NCBI GenBank assembly: GCA_964343705.1
Contig: CAYFJX010000009.1
Location: 7,297-71,296 of the forward strand
Reading direction: 5' to 3'
DNA length: 64,000 nucleotides
DNA from: JAUSFM01 sp964343705
GTDB lineage: Archaea; Nanobdellota; Nanobdellia; Woesearchaeales; UBA12501
Shown here piece by piece: positions 16,916-23,789 of this stretch. Both the position numbers and the translations under genes were made by a program. How positions within the stretch are numbered: position 1 is the first letter of the stretch; each line of letters starts with the position of its first letter. The notes under the pieces were generated by a model. The model did not search any database. It saw only the letters and a program-made list of their open reading frames with translations, and was not told where the DNA came from.

Positions 16916-17065
16916 TCATTTCAATTCTTTGAGTAGTCGTCGTACGGCTTCTTTAATGATTTCAGGCCGTGAAGTGTAGCCTTGTTTACGTTTGGCTACT
17001 ACTTGGTCTATCTCTTCCATAAGCTCATCTGGTAGCGCAACTGTTACAAAGCCTTTCCGTGCCAT
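16916..17065 (-). CDS. Ribbon-helix-helix (CopG/MetJ-like) transcription regulator, 49 aa
   Basis: Reads MARKGFVTVALPDELMEEID and then a helix with TSRPEIIKEAVRRLLKEL. This is the RHH fold: a short beta strand that reads DNA bases, a first helix, and a second helix with the typical S-R-x-E-x-I-x-E-A pattern. A palindrome GGTACTTGTACC sits 3 nt upstream of its ATG, ideal for autorepression. The EGEGE lipoprotein gene is divergent from it and may share control. Antitoxins often have this fold, but no toxin gene is adjacent. Confidence 0.8.
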   Translation of the reverse strand: MARKGFVTVALPDELMEEIDQVVAKRKQGYTSRPEIIKEAVRRLLKELK

Positions 17066-17067
17066 TA

Positions 17068-17110
17068 GGTACTTGTACCTTTTTAATGGTTAAAAACCTT
17101 TTTAGGTACC
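17068..17110. promoter_or_regulatory. Palindromic operator candidates between the RHH gene and the lipoprotein gene
   Basis: GGTAC-TT-GTACC at 17068-17079 and a second GGTACC at 17105-17110 lie in the divergent intergenic region. RHH dimers typically bind such short inverted half-sites, so this is a plausible operator for the 49-aa regulator. Confidence 0.5.
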
Positions 17111-17154
17111 AGTGCCGCAAAGCTTAAGTAGAAGTTTCTATTCCCCCCACCACA

Positions 17155-18306
17155 ATGAGAACACTAACCACGCTAATACTAACAGGCTTACTCTACACAG
17201 CTTGCCTTTCAGACAGGCCCAGAGTAGAGCCTGATGCAGGAGTTGAACAAGTCTACACTCCAAACGATTCTGATAATGGTGAAGTTAATGGTGGTGACAC
17301 GTACGTTCCTCCGGCAGAAGGAGAGGGTGAAATCATACCTCTTGGTGAAGGTGAGGGAGAACCTATCTTGCCTGGTGAAGGCGAGGGAGAGATTATAATT
17401 CCTGGTGAGGGTGAAGGAGAGGGTGAGATGACTACTTTTCCTGGTGAGGGCGAGGGCGAAGGTGAGATGACTACTTTCCCAGGAGAGGGTGAAGGTGAGG
17501 GGGAACCTTTTTGTCGTTTGGGAAACACCGTAGCGACGTATGAGGGGCCGCAAGAAACACTTGACGTTGGCGTGTGCCAAGCTCTTTTAGAGGAGTGCGT
17601 TTTAGTGGATGGTGTGCTTCAATACGTTCAAGTACAAGAACAGGTTTTGCCTTCTGACGAGGTTTGTAACCTTGTTGATGATGATTGTGATGGCGTTGTT
17701 GATGAGGGTTTTAATGTAGGCGAGGCGTGTGGCGATGCTTGTAGTGGAGAAGGAATAATAGCGTGTTTGGATGGGGAAGCTTACTGTGACGTGCCAAGAG
17801 GTGTTAACAGACTGTATAATGCGGGTTTTGAGCAAGGACCTGGAGATGATGATGAGCCGATTCCGTGCTGGACAGTCATCCAAGGAAACCCAGTAGTTGT
17901 TGAACGCCACCAAGGAGGCAACACGTACCCAGTGTGCGAGGGTGATTACGCAGTACGACCACTCGAAGGAGATGGAGACACGTATGAGATTAGACAACGT
18001 GTAAGCCTTCTAGACCTGGCTAGGGAGGTGGATGCTGGCCGTGTAGAAGTAAACCTTTCTTACGTTACGGTGAGTGATGGTGATGGTTTGCTAGCAGGAT
18101 ACAACATCCTGGATGGTGAGGGTAACGTGCTAAGCAGTCGTTATTCTGGTTTTCAGACAGGAAGGTGTGAGGAGGGAAACGAGCGACTACCAAACCTGCC
18201 CAGAGGCACTAGGTATGTAGAAGTCAGGCTCGGTGGAGACAATCAAGGAGGCAACACCAACAACGCCCTCCACGACAACATACAACTAGAGGTAATACTA
18301 AGATAA
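17155..18306 (+). CDS. Secreted lipoprotein with GEGEGE repeats and MopE-like metal-binding motif
   Basis: A 383-residue protein with a signal peptide ending in a lipobox (LLYTAC, Cys17). Residues about 54-118 are a low-complexity GEGEGE stalk including two tandem GEGEMTTFPGEGE-type units. Near residue 170 is EVCNLVDDDCDGVVDEG, the putative metal-binding motif of MopE-like Cys-rich proteins of myxobacteria and other bacteria. The C-terminal 160 residues look like a beta-sandwich, starting at NAGFEQG, as in carbohydrate-binding-like domains. Base composition is more GC-rich than its neighbours, which suggests transfer from bacteria. Probable cell-surface role. Confidence 0.7.
   Translation: MRTLTTLILTGLLYTACLSDRPRVEPDAGVEQVYTPNDSDNGEVNGGDTYVPPAEGEGEIIPLGEGEGEPILPGEGEGEIIIPGEGEGEGEMTTFPGEGEGEGEMTTFPGEGEGEGEPFCRLGNTVATYEGPQETLDVGVCQALLEECVLVDGVLQYVQVQEQVLPSDEVCNLVDDDCDGVVDEGFNVGEACGDACSGEGIIACLDGEAYCDVPRGVNRLYNAGFEQGPGDDDEPIPCWTVIQGNPVVVERHQGGNTYPVCEGDYAVRPLEGDGDTYEIRQRVSLLDLAREVDAGRVEVNLSYVTVSDGDGLLAGYNILDGEGNVLSSRYSGFQTGRCEEGNERLPNLPRGTRYVEVRLGGDNQGGNTNNALHDNIQLEVILR
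17322..17505 (+). repeat. Tandem coding repeat (GEGE stalk) in the lipoprotein gene
   Basis: Imperfect GGTGAGGGCGA-type units repeat through this interval. A larger unit of about 42 nt encoding the GEGEMTTFP block appears twice near 17401-17484. Such repeats expand and contract by slippage, so length may vary between strains. Confidence 0.6.
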
Positions 18307-18340
18307 TCTTCATTTACGAGGTGGTAGATGGAGATGAAAC

Positions 18341-18745
18341 ATGGAACAAATTGTTTATAGGATGAGTGCAGTCCTTACCATTGTGTACTTCTTGGTTGCT
18401 AATCTGTTCGTTACTTTAAGGGTTTATTATTATAAGACTCCTTTTTTATTTTCCAGTCAACCTGGTTATGTGGTTTGGCTACTTGCTCTATGGTATAGTT
18501 TAGTGAATATTCCTACTGTTATAGCTTTCTTTTTTCTTATGTTTACAGGAGAAAGAATACAAAAGAAAACAAGCGAGTACCTATTTCTCGCAGCTTCTAC
18601 CTACGTGGTATTTGCCAACTTAGTTCTGACTAAAGTTATTCTTGATAGGCCTTACTTTGCATGGCAGTACATCCTTGCAGCATATATAATTTTTAACATA
18701 CCTGCCTTAGTCCTTGTGCTGATAGGCATACTCAAAAGGAGATGA
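18341..18745 (+). CDS. Membrane protein, four predicted helices, 134 aa
   Basis: Hydrophobic segments near residues 8-28, 42-68, 82-102 and 108-130, with a basic C-terminus (GILKRR). No family recognised. It is the first of three small genes spaced by only 4 nt, each with a strong ribosome-binding site, so they form an operon. Confidence 0.55.
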   Translation: MEQIVYRMSAVLTIVYFLVANLFVTLRVYYYKTPFLFSSQPGYVVWLLALWYSLVNIPTVIAFFFLMFTGERIQKKTSEYLFLAASTYVVFANLVLTKVILDRPYFAWQYILAAYIIFNIPALVLVLIGILKRR

Positions 18746-18749
18746 TACA

Positions 18750-18938
18750 TTGGAAAAGAACATTTCAATAACAACTTACCTGCACGTAATCTGCGCTATA
18801 ATCCTGGGTGCTGGCTTGACCATCATTGGTTATAGTGCAGAGAGTGTGCAACTAGTTTTGATCGGAATAAGCATATTTGTAATCACACCAACTATAGCAT
18901 ATTTTGTTTTGTGCTTAAAAGATACCACGGAGGATTGA
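18750..18938 (+). CDS. Small membrane protein, 62 aa, TTG start
   Basis: Starts at TTG 18750 behind AGGAGATGAT. Two hydrophobic helices and a short acidic tail (KDTTED). No family recognised. The gene lies 4 nt after the previous one and 4 nt before the next, consistent with a single transcript. Confidence 0.55.
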   Translation: MEKNISITTYLHVICAIILGAGLTIIGYSAESVQLVLIGISIFVITPTIAYFVLCLKDTTED

Positions 18939-18942
18939 TACC

Positions 18943-19134
18943 ATGAAGAAAATAGTAACAATTTTGCTTTTGGCTTTGTTACTGGTTGGGGCAGTGTTTG
19001 CTTTGACAGGCTGCGAAGTTAAAAGTGAGAGGAATGATAAGACGTTTAGCACAGTAAAAAGCACCACGAAGTGTGGTTTTAGCGGTTGTAAGACGACCAA
19101 GCGAACTTGTCCTTTCTGGGATAGAAACTGCTGA
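18943..19134 (+). CDS. Small Cys-rich lipoprotein, 63 aa
   Basis: Behind a GGAGG site, the protein has a signal peptide with lipobox ALTGC near residues 21-25. The mature part has five further cysteines (CGFSGC, RTCPFWDRNC), suggesting disulfides or metal binding. No family recognised. Last gene of the 18341-19134 operon, convergent with the gene at 19138. Confidence 0.55.
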   Translation: MKKIVTILLLALLLVGAVFALTGCEVKSERNDKTFSTVKSTTKCGFSGCKTTKRTCPFWDRNC

Positions 19135-19137
19135 GGT

Positions 19138-19686
19138 TTAAGGAAAGAAGAATCGTTCACCTTTTATTTTTATTGTTGGTGACATTTCTTTCCATGTGTA
19201 TATGTTGTTGGGGTTGTCTAAAGCAAATATTTGACCGTAGAGTTTTCTCATTTCTTGTGCTGCTTTTTCTTTTTGTGGTTTTCGTAGTTCATGTAGCATG
19301 AAACTGGGAATTTTTCTTATGTCTGGTTTTTGTATGAATTTTACTTTTCTGTTCATCATGTCTTTGAATGTTTTGCTTTGTATGTATTCACGTACGATTT
19401 TCTCGTTGCTCCACATCTTTTTTCTCCAAACAGCTGCCATTAATTCATGCCATTTTTTGTAGTTTACTATTCCAAAATCAATGAACCATTTAACAAAATT
19501 CTTGTAGCTCACCCCGTACAGGTTTCCTTTTTGGGCTAGCCAAGCATGCTTGTATAATTCAGGGATGGCTTTGTAGTATGGTTCATCTCTTGTTGACTGC
19601 CAATCCTTGCATATTTGAGGAATTGTTTTTGGGCTTTTAGCAAGAAGGCTATAGAGAACTCTATGATGGTAGACTCGCCATTTCAC
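19138..19686 (-). CDS. Hypothetical protein, possible winged-helix, 182 aa
   Basis: GTG start at 19686 after GAGGTG. The N-terminal 60 residues (HRVLYSLLAKSPKTIPQICK) resemble a winged-helix DNA-binding domain of the type that begins with a short helix and a TIPQIC recognition helix; the rest is basic and Trp-rich. Function unknown. A TATA-like TTTTTATATATG (about 19727-19738) and a GTTATACTATAAC palindrome (19714-19726) lie upstream. Confidence 0.5.
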   Translation of the reverse strand: MKWRVYHHRVLYSLLAKSPKTIPQICKDWQSTRDEPYYKAIPELYKHAWLAQKGNLYGVSYKNFVKWFIDFGIVNYKKWHELMAAVWRKKMWSNEKIVREYIQSKTFKDMMNRKVKFIQKPDIRKIPSFMLHELRKPQKEKAAQEMRKLYGQIFALDNPNNIYTWKEMSPTIKIKGERFFFP

Positions 19687-19740
19687 TCTGGGTACACCTC
19701 TTTTTTTAGTATGGTTATACTATAACATATATAAAAATTA

Positions 19741-19794
19741 TCTGGTATTCCTAAAATAAATACCAGAACTGCAAACTATATATTACAGTTCTGG
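19741..19794. repeat. Two overlapping inverted repeats sharing a CCAGA core
   Basis: TCTGGTATT (19741-19749) pairs with AATACCAGA (19759-19767). CCAGAACTG (19763-19771) pairs with CAGTTCTGG (19786-19794). The pairs share CCAGA, so the two hairpins are mutually exclusive. Another TTCCAGAA lies at 19810-19817. This lies upstream of the 182-aa gene and could be an operator array. Confidence 0.5.
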
Positions 19795-19870
19795 AATGTG
19801 AAGAAAAAGTTCCAGAAACACAACACCAAAGTATATTTAAAAAAAGCATTTTTTAGAAAGTGTAATTGTA

Positions 19871-19969
19871 AAGAAAAATGTTGGACAGTTACAGGCTGTC
19901 CAGCATGATTACTATTCCTCAAGAAAGAGGACATTCAAGTAGGGAGTAGAATATTTTGCTCTTATAAAA
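19871..19969 (-). ncRNA. Candidate small RNA with terminator-like hairpin
   Basis: On the minus strand a TATA-like CTTTTTATAAG (about 19959-19969) is followed, after 50-90 nt, by a hairpin ATGCTGGACAG/CTGTCCAACAT (arms 19878-19888 and 19896-19906, 7-nt loop) and then TTTTCTTT. A second pairing, CCTCAAGAAAGA (19917-19928) with TCTTTCTTGAGG (19975-19986), spans the box. The promoter-hairpin-T-tract order suggests a short non-coding transcript, but it may only be the end of the AbrB transcript. Confidence 0.35.
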
Positions 19970-20006
19970 AGTTTTCTTTCTTGAGGCTCAAGGAGTTGAT
20001 AGAATG

Positions 20007-20159
20007 TTATTTAACAAGTCGTGCTTTGAGGTCACCTTTTTTGTATGTGAATTTTACGAGTGCTCCTTTTTTGAGGCCTATTTCTCTTGCCATTTTTATG
20101 GGTATTCTGACGCTGTATTGGCCTCGTCCATCGTGATGGATTTTCATTGTTTTTTCCAT
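20007..20159 (-). CDS. AbrB/SpoVT-family DNA-binding protein, 50 aa
   Basis: The minus-strand frame reads MEKTMKIHHDGRGQYSVRIP, then an IKMAREIGLKKGALVKF segment: a swapped-hairpin AbrB domain (strand, sVRIPk motif, helix AreiGL, kG.lVkf strand). Such short proteins are transition-state regulators or antitoxins. Three copies of a 13-bp site lie immediately upstream, between it and the divergent exonuclease operon, making it the likely regulator of that operon and of itself. Confidence 0.8.
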   Translation of the reverse strand: MEKTMKIHHDGRGQYSVRIPIKMAREIGLKKGALVKFTYKKGDLKARLVK

Positions 20160-20168
20160 AATTCATTT

Positions 20169-20274
20169 AATCGTACGTTTTATTATTTAAGCTTTTCTAT
20201 GGTGCAATATAATCGTACGTTTTCACATATGTATAAATATGACCTTCCAATCTCAATTGAAAATCGTACGTTTT
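20169..20274. promoter_or_regulatory. Three direct copies of a 13-bp site, AATCGTACGTTTT, with palindromic core
   Basis: Copies at 20169-20181, 20211-20223 and 20262-20274 are identical, spaced 42 and 51 nt apart, each with the 6-bp palindrome CGTACG. They occupy the divergent region between the AbrB-like gene and the operon starting at 20299. A TATA-like ATGTATAAATATG lies between copies two and three (about 20229-20241), so binding would block or recruit transcription. This is not a CRISPR array: the spacing is irregular and there are only three copies. Confidence 0.75.
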
Positions 20275-20298
20275 TTAGTGCGGTGGAGGCATAACACA

Positions 20299-20397
20299 AT
20301 GGCTACAGCAAAACTAACAACCAGGGAAGCATATGACGACAATGGGAAGAAAATCTTGCTTATTGAAATCTGCGCTGATGAGGTGGTGGCACAATGA
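20299..20397 (+). CDS. 32-aa protein, first gene of the exonuclease operon
   Basis: Starts at ATG 20299 after GGAGG. It begins MATAKLTTREAYDDNGKK and continues for 14 more residues. Its TGA overlaps the ATG of the exonuclease (ATGA), the same coupling used by the next two junctions, which supports the frame. Function unknown; it may be a small binding partner or a translation-coupling leader. Confidence 0.55.
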   Translation: MATAKLTTREAYDDNGKKILLIEICADEVVAQ

Positions 20398-20885
20398 AAA
20401 TCTGCTTTGACCTTGAAACAACAGGACTAAACTTCCTTAAAGACAGAATCACCGCAATCGGGCTTAAAACAGATAATGGGGAGCGTTTAATCACGTACAA
20501 GAGTGAAAAGCGGCTACTGCAAGAGTTCTGGGCATACCTACGACAAAAGAAAAAGTTCTGCCTTGTTGGCTTTAATAGTAGGGGTTTTGATATTCCTATG
20601 TTGGTGACGCGGAGTTTTATTCATAATGTTCCTGTAATAGACATTCGCGGAAAACACATTGACCTTAGAGACTGTTTTAACAACAACCGATATGCTAAAG
20701 GCAGGCTTGAAGAGTACAGTCAAGCAATTGGTTACCAACCAAAATACAATGGTTTCAAGGGAGAAGATATACCTTTGCTATGGCAGGAAGGACGCATACC
20801 AGAACTCAAAGAATACCTAGCCCAGGATGTTCGTATGACGTACGCAGTATACCAACGACTAAAAGTAATAGGGTGGATAGCATGA
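20394..20885 (+). CDS. DEDDy 3'-5' exonuclease-like protein (RNase H fold)
   Basis: A 163-residue DnaQ/RNase_H_2-type domain. FDLETTG gives Asp6 and Glu8, GFNSRGFDIPML gives Asp66, and YLAQDV gives Tyr141 and Asp145 in the YxxxD order, completing a DEDDy active site with two-metal catalysis. It is a stand-alone nuclease domain with no polymerase attached. Translationally coupled to the 32-aa gene upstream and to a degenerate paralog downstream through ATGA overlaps. Probably processes DNA or RNA 3' ends in this mobile-looking locus. Confidence 0.8.
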   Translation: MKICFDLETTGLNFLKDRITAIGLKTDNGERLITYKSEKRLLQEFWAYLRQKKKFCLVGFNSRGFDIPMLVTRSFIHNVPVIDIRGKHIDLRDCFNNNRYAKGRLEEYSQAIGYQPKYNGFKGEDIPLLWQEGRIPELKEYLAQDVRMTYAVYQRLKVIGWIA

Positions 20886-21388
20886 GAGCTATCTACTTTA
20901 ACGTTAAATGGCAAGGAAGTTACCTCACAGGCAGGGTAACCTCCATTGCCGTTCTTACACCACGAGCACACATAACCTTCCAAAACAGGCAAGAACTACA
21001 CACACTAAAACACTTCTTCACCCTTGTAGAAACATACAAAAAAGCCACTATTGTTGTTTTTGACCGAGAAGAACTCAACTTCCTACTATTAAGAAGCCTC
21101 AAATACCACTTCAGAATGGACTACCTCCTAAGAAACATCCTCGTCATAAAAGACGTACTATCCTTTGCAAACAAATCCCCCACTTATAGTGTTAACGATT
21201 TTGCACGCCACCTAGCAAAACAAATCCCAGAACCAAACAGGTACATCAAAAAACAAGCCCAACAACCATGGAAATACCCATCCAACCAAGCACAAATAAA
21301 AAACTACCTCCTTAAACCAGTACAAGAACTCAAAGAAGTAACAACAGCACTACACCAGTCACGATGGCTCAAACACCACCACCAATGA
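20882..21388 (+). CDS. Catalytically inactive paralog of the DEDDy exonuclease
   Basis: The 168-residue protein can be aligned end to end with the preceding gene. FDLETTG becomes YFNVKWQG (Asp6 to Asn7, Glu8 to Lys9), GFDIPML becomes ELNFLLL (Asp66 to Asn66), and YLAQD becomes YLLKP (Asp145 to Pro146). All four metal ligands are lost while the hydrophobic pattern is kept. Start ATG 20882 overlaps the exonuclease TGA. A structural or regulatory partner in a heterodimer is a reasonable inference. The alignment was done by eye. Confidence 0.65.
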   Translation: MRAIYFNVKWQGSYLTGRVTSIAVLTPRAHITFQNRQELHTLKHFFTLVETYKKATIVVFDREELNFLLLRSLKYHFRMDYLLRNILVIKDVLSFANKSPTYSVNDFARHLAKQIPEPNRYIKKQAQQPWKYPSNQAQIKNYLLKPVQELKEVTTALHQSRWLKHHHQ

Positions 21389-22245
21389 CATGCTCACAGT
21401 GCGGCTCTGTAAGCAAAACACGATACGGCAAAGACCGCAAAAAGCGACAGCGCTACCAATGCAGCACCTGCAAACACGTCTACATCTACAACAAAGGATT
21501 CCTGAGAATGCGCTACCCAGCACGAATCATAGAAACATCATGGCTACTCTACTACCAAGGACTAAGCTTCAGAAAAGTCACACAACACCTCAAACTCAAA
21601 AAAAGAATACAACCACACCACACAACCATCTACAGATGGATACTAAAATACAACAACATACTAAACACATACCTATCAAAAAAAAGAATAAACAACTCAC
21701 CAGTCCTCTGCGCAGACGAAATAAGACTAGACTTCAAAAACAAAGAAAACTGGTGCTTCGACGCAATAGACTTCGAAACACGCTTCTGGATAGCATCAGA
21801 AATGACACACAGAAGAAGAAAACAACACGCAGTAGCACTCTTTGAAGAATGCAAAGCAAAATCAAAAAAACGACCACAACGAATAATTACCGACAACTTA
21901 AAAGCATACCCCAACAGCATCAAACAAGTGTATGGGGGAGGAATAAGCAAACCACCACTCCACATAACAATGGGAATCACCGAATACAACAAACACCGAC
22001 ACCACGTCCACAATAACCGAATGGAACGAATGCAAGGAACCGTACGAGAAAGATATAAAGTCATGCGAGGCTTCTCCCAACTACACTCAGCACAAAACCT
22101 CATAACCGGCCTCATGATATACTACAACTTTTTCAAACCACACATGGGAATCAAAAACAAAACACCCGCACAAACAGCAGGCATCGGACTAGCATGGCCC
22201 TACAGCTGGCGACAACTCGTCAACACAGCAGCAAACGCAGCATAA
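21385..22245 (+). CDS. DDE transposase-like protein (IS6/IS240 type) embedded in the operon
   Basis: Zinc ribbon at residues 3-29 (CSQC, CSTC), a helix-turn-helix (SFRKVTQHL to TIYRWILKY), then an RNase H-type core with Asp111 (CADEIRLDF), Asp170 (ITDNLKAY) and Glu214 (NRMERMQGTVRER), matching DDE_Tnp_IS240 motifs including the KVMRGF end. I chose ATG 21385 because it overlaps the previous TGA as ATGA, like the other junctions; ATG 21364 is in frame upstream. I see no terminal inverted repeats flanking it. Being the fourth coupled gene of an operon is unusual for an insertion sequence and suggests domestication or a composite element. The coding strand is strikingly A/C-rich. Confidence 0.8.
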   Translation: MTCSQCGSVSKTRYGKDRKKRQRYQCSTCKHVYIYNKGFLRMRYPARIIETSWLLYYQGLSFRKVTQHLKLKKRIQPHHTTIYRWILKYNNILNTYLSKKRINNSPVLCADEIRLDFKNKENWCFDAIDFETRFWIASEMTHRRRKQHAVALFEECKAKSKKRPQRIITDNLKAYPNSIKQVYGGGISKPPLHITMGITEYNKHRHHVHNNRMERMQGTVRERYKVMRGFSQLHSAQNLITGLMIYYNFFKPHMGIKNKTPAQTAGIGLAWPYSWRQLVNTAANAA

Positions 22246-22322
22246 AATACCGATTTTTTTACGCCACCAACTTTTAACGCACCACTACCTTTTTTGTTCC
22301 TCCCACTTAGTACATAACAATC

Positions 22323-22615
22323 TTTAAATAGTCCAGAGTTTCACTCCATATTCTAGGATGATACCTAGAACCCAATCAGCGAAAAACGCTCGAGGGGGAA
22401 CGTATTTCTCTTTGTTTTGTCCACATTCACTGTGTCCTTTTTTTACACCTACTACTTTTACACTCAACCATTTGAAAATTACACTCAATAAGTTCAAAAA
22501 TAATAAGCTGTAGACCTGTTGTAACTACAGCGAGTTTCTGATAGGGGGATGTATTCTCTAGCTGAAGCTCTACAGGAAAAACAGACAAAAACAAAAAAAC
22601 AATGGAGGAAAAAAT
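22323..22615 (+). promoter_or_regulatory. TATA box and long structured leader upstream of the AsnRS-like gene
   Basis: TTTAAATA at 22323-22330 predicts a start near 22353, giving a leader of about 260 nt, long for this genome. It contains perfect stems TTCTAGG/CCTAGAA (22351-22357, 22364-22370), AGCG/CGCT (22378-22390, A5 loop) and GCTGTAG/CTACAGC (22507-22513, 22525-22531), then GGAGG 7 nt before the ATG. It may be a regulatory leader for amino-acid control or a separate small RNA gene. No known riboswitch is recognised. Confidence 0.4.
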
Positions 22616-23704
22616 ATGGAACCACAAACAATACAACCAACCCTGCAACCTGCAGAGCAAACAGTGGCACCAATGCCAAGCCAAGTAAAAACACCAAACA
22701 CCTTGCATGAACCAATGCCAGTGCAAACAAATGAACAAAAAAACATACCTCGGCACCAGCTTGGATCAACCATTAAGATTCAATCATCACTGCTACGAGG
22801 AGCACGAGACTACTTTACTCGTATGGGATTTCATGAAGTGCCTGTGCCAACCATAACAAAAGCAACTGGCTCGTGCGAAAATGTTGACACTATGTTTGAA
22901 ATGACTCACTTTGGAAGCAGGGCGTACCTTGCACAAACAGGTCAACTCTACCTTGAAAGCCTGCTGCCAGTTGTTGACAAAGTGTTTTGTGTAGGGCCAA
23001 GCAGCAGAGCAGAACACAAAATTGACGACAGACACCTGACACAGTTTACCCTGATGGAAATAGAGTTTACTGGTAACCTTCCCCAGCTCATGAACCACAT
23101 TGAACAAACAATCCTGAGTATGGTAAGGGAAGTACTAAACACGTCACGAGCAGAACTACAAGAACTTGGTGTCAACACCACCCACCTTGATACACTACAG
23201 GCTCCATTCACTAAAATAAGTTATGAACAAGCAGTGAAGATAGTCAATGAAAAACTTGACAACACAGTGGTGTTTGGTTCAGATCTTACCTCAAAGCATG
23301 AAAAATTTCTTGTTGAATACTTTGGTAACAAGCCACTGTTTGTAACGCACTATCCAGAGGCAATCAAGTTCTTTAACATGCGAACCAACGCCAAAGACAG
23401 CAGGTTAGTAAACAGCACAGATTTACTCTTGCCGTTTAGCGGTGAATCAGTGGGTGCAGCAGAGCGCGAGTTTGAACCAGACTATGTGATTGACAAACTA
23501 GAAAAGAGCATTATGCTGAAACAACTCAAAGAGAGAGGGGGAAGCATTGATGACTTCAAATGGTACGTGGACAACATGCGCGAGCATGGCAGTGTACCTC
23601 ACGCAGGATGCGGCTTTGGCTTTGAACGAATCATGCAGTTTGTCATGGCAAGCAATGACATTAGAGTCACACCCTTTTTCATGAACAAAGGCAGCTTGAG
23701 ATAA
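22616..23704 (+). CDS. Archaeal AsnRS-like asparagine synthetase / class II aaRS-like protein
   Basis: A class II aminoacyl-tRNA synthetase catalytic core of Asp/Asn type. Motif 1 region MGFHEVPVPTIT, motif 2 SSRAEHKIDDRHLTQF followed by LMEIEF, and motif 3 GCGFGFERIMQFV are visible. The OB-fold anticodon-binding domain found at the N-terminus of AspRS/AsnRS is missing; instead there is a Gln/Pro-rich leader of about 45 residues. This matches the archaeal AsnRS-paralog known to make asparagine (AS-AR) rather than charge tRNA. Start ATG 22616 follows GGAGG. Function as asparagine synthetase is inferred from family architecture. Confidence 0.75.
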   Translation: MEPQTIQPTLQPAEQTVAPMPSQVKTPNTLHEPMPVQTNEQKNIPRHQLGSTIKIQSSLLRGARDYFTRMGFHEVPVPTITKATGSCENVDTMFEMTHFGSRAYLAQTGQLYLESLLPVVDKVFCVGPSSRAEHKIDDRHLTQFTLMEIEFTGNLPQLMNHIEQTILSMVREVLNTSRAELQELGVNTTHLDTLQAPFTKISYEQAVKIVNEKLDNTVVFGSDLTSKHEKFLVEYFGNKPLFVTHYPEAIKFFNMRTNAKDSRLVNSTDLLLPFSGESVGAAEREFEPDYVIDKLEKSIMLKQLKERGGSIDDFKWYVDNMREHGSVPHAGCGFGFERIMQFVMASNDIRVTPFFMNKGSLR

Positions 23705-23789
23705 CTGCCCCTTTTTACTTTTTTAGTATAGTCTGGAGTGGGACTAAATTTTTAAACAACAACAGTATGGGGATTGAAGGTGGTAGAAT

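Noticed and set aside
20169..20274. CRISPR array
   Set aside because: Only three 13-bp repeats with unequal spacing, located in a divergent promoter region; no cas genes.
20004..20294. 97-codon plus-strand frame opposite the AbrB gene
   Set aside because: It is the shadow of the AbrB-like gene and runs through all three operator copies; composition is Phe/Tyr/Cys-rich and not protein-like.
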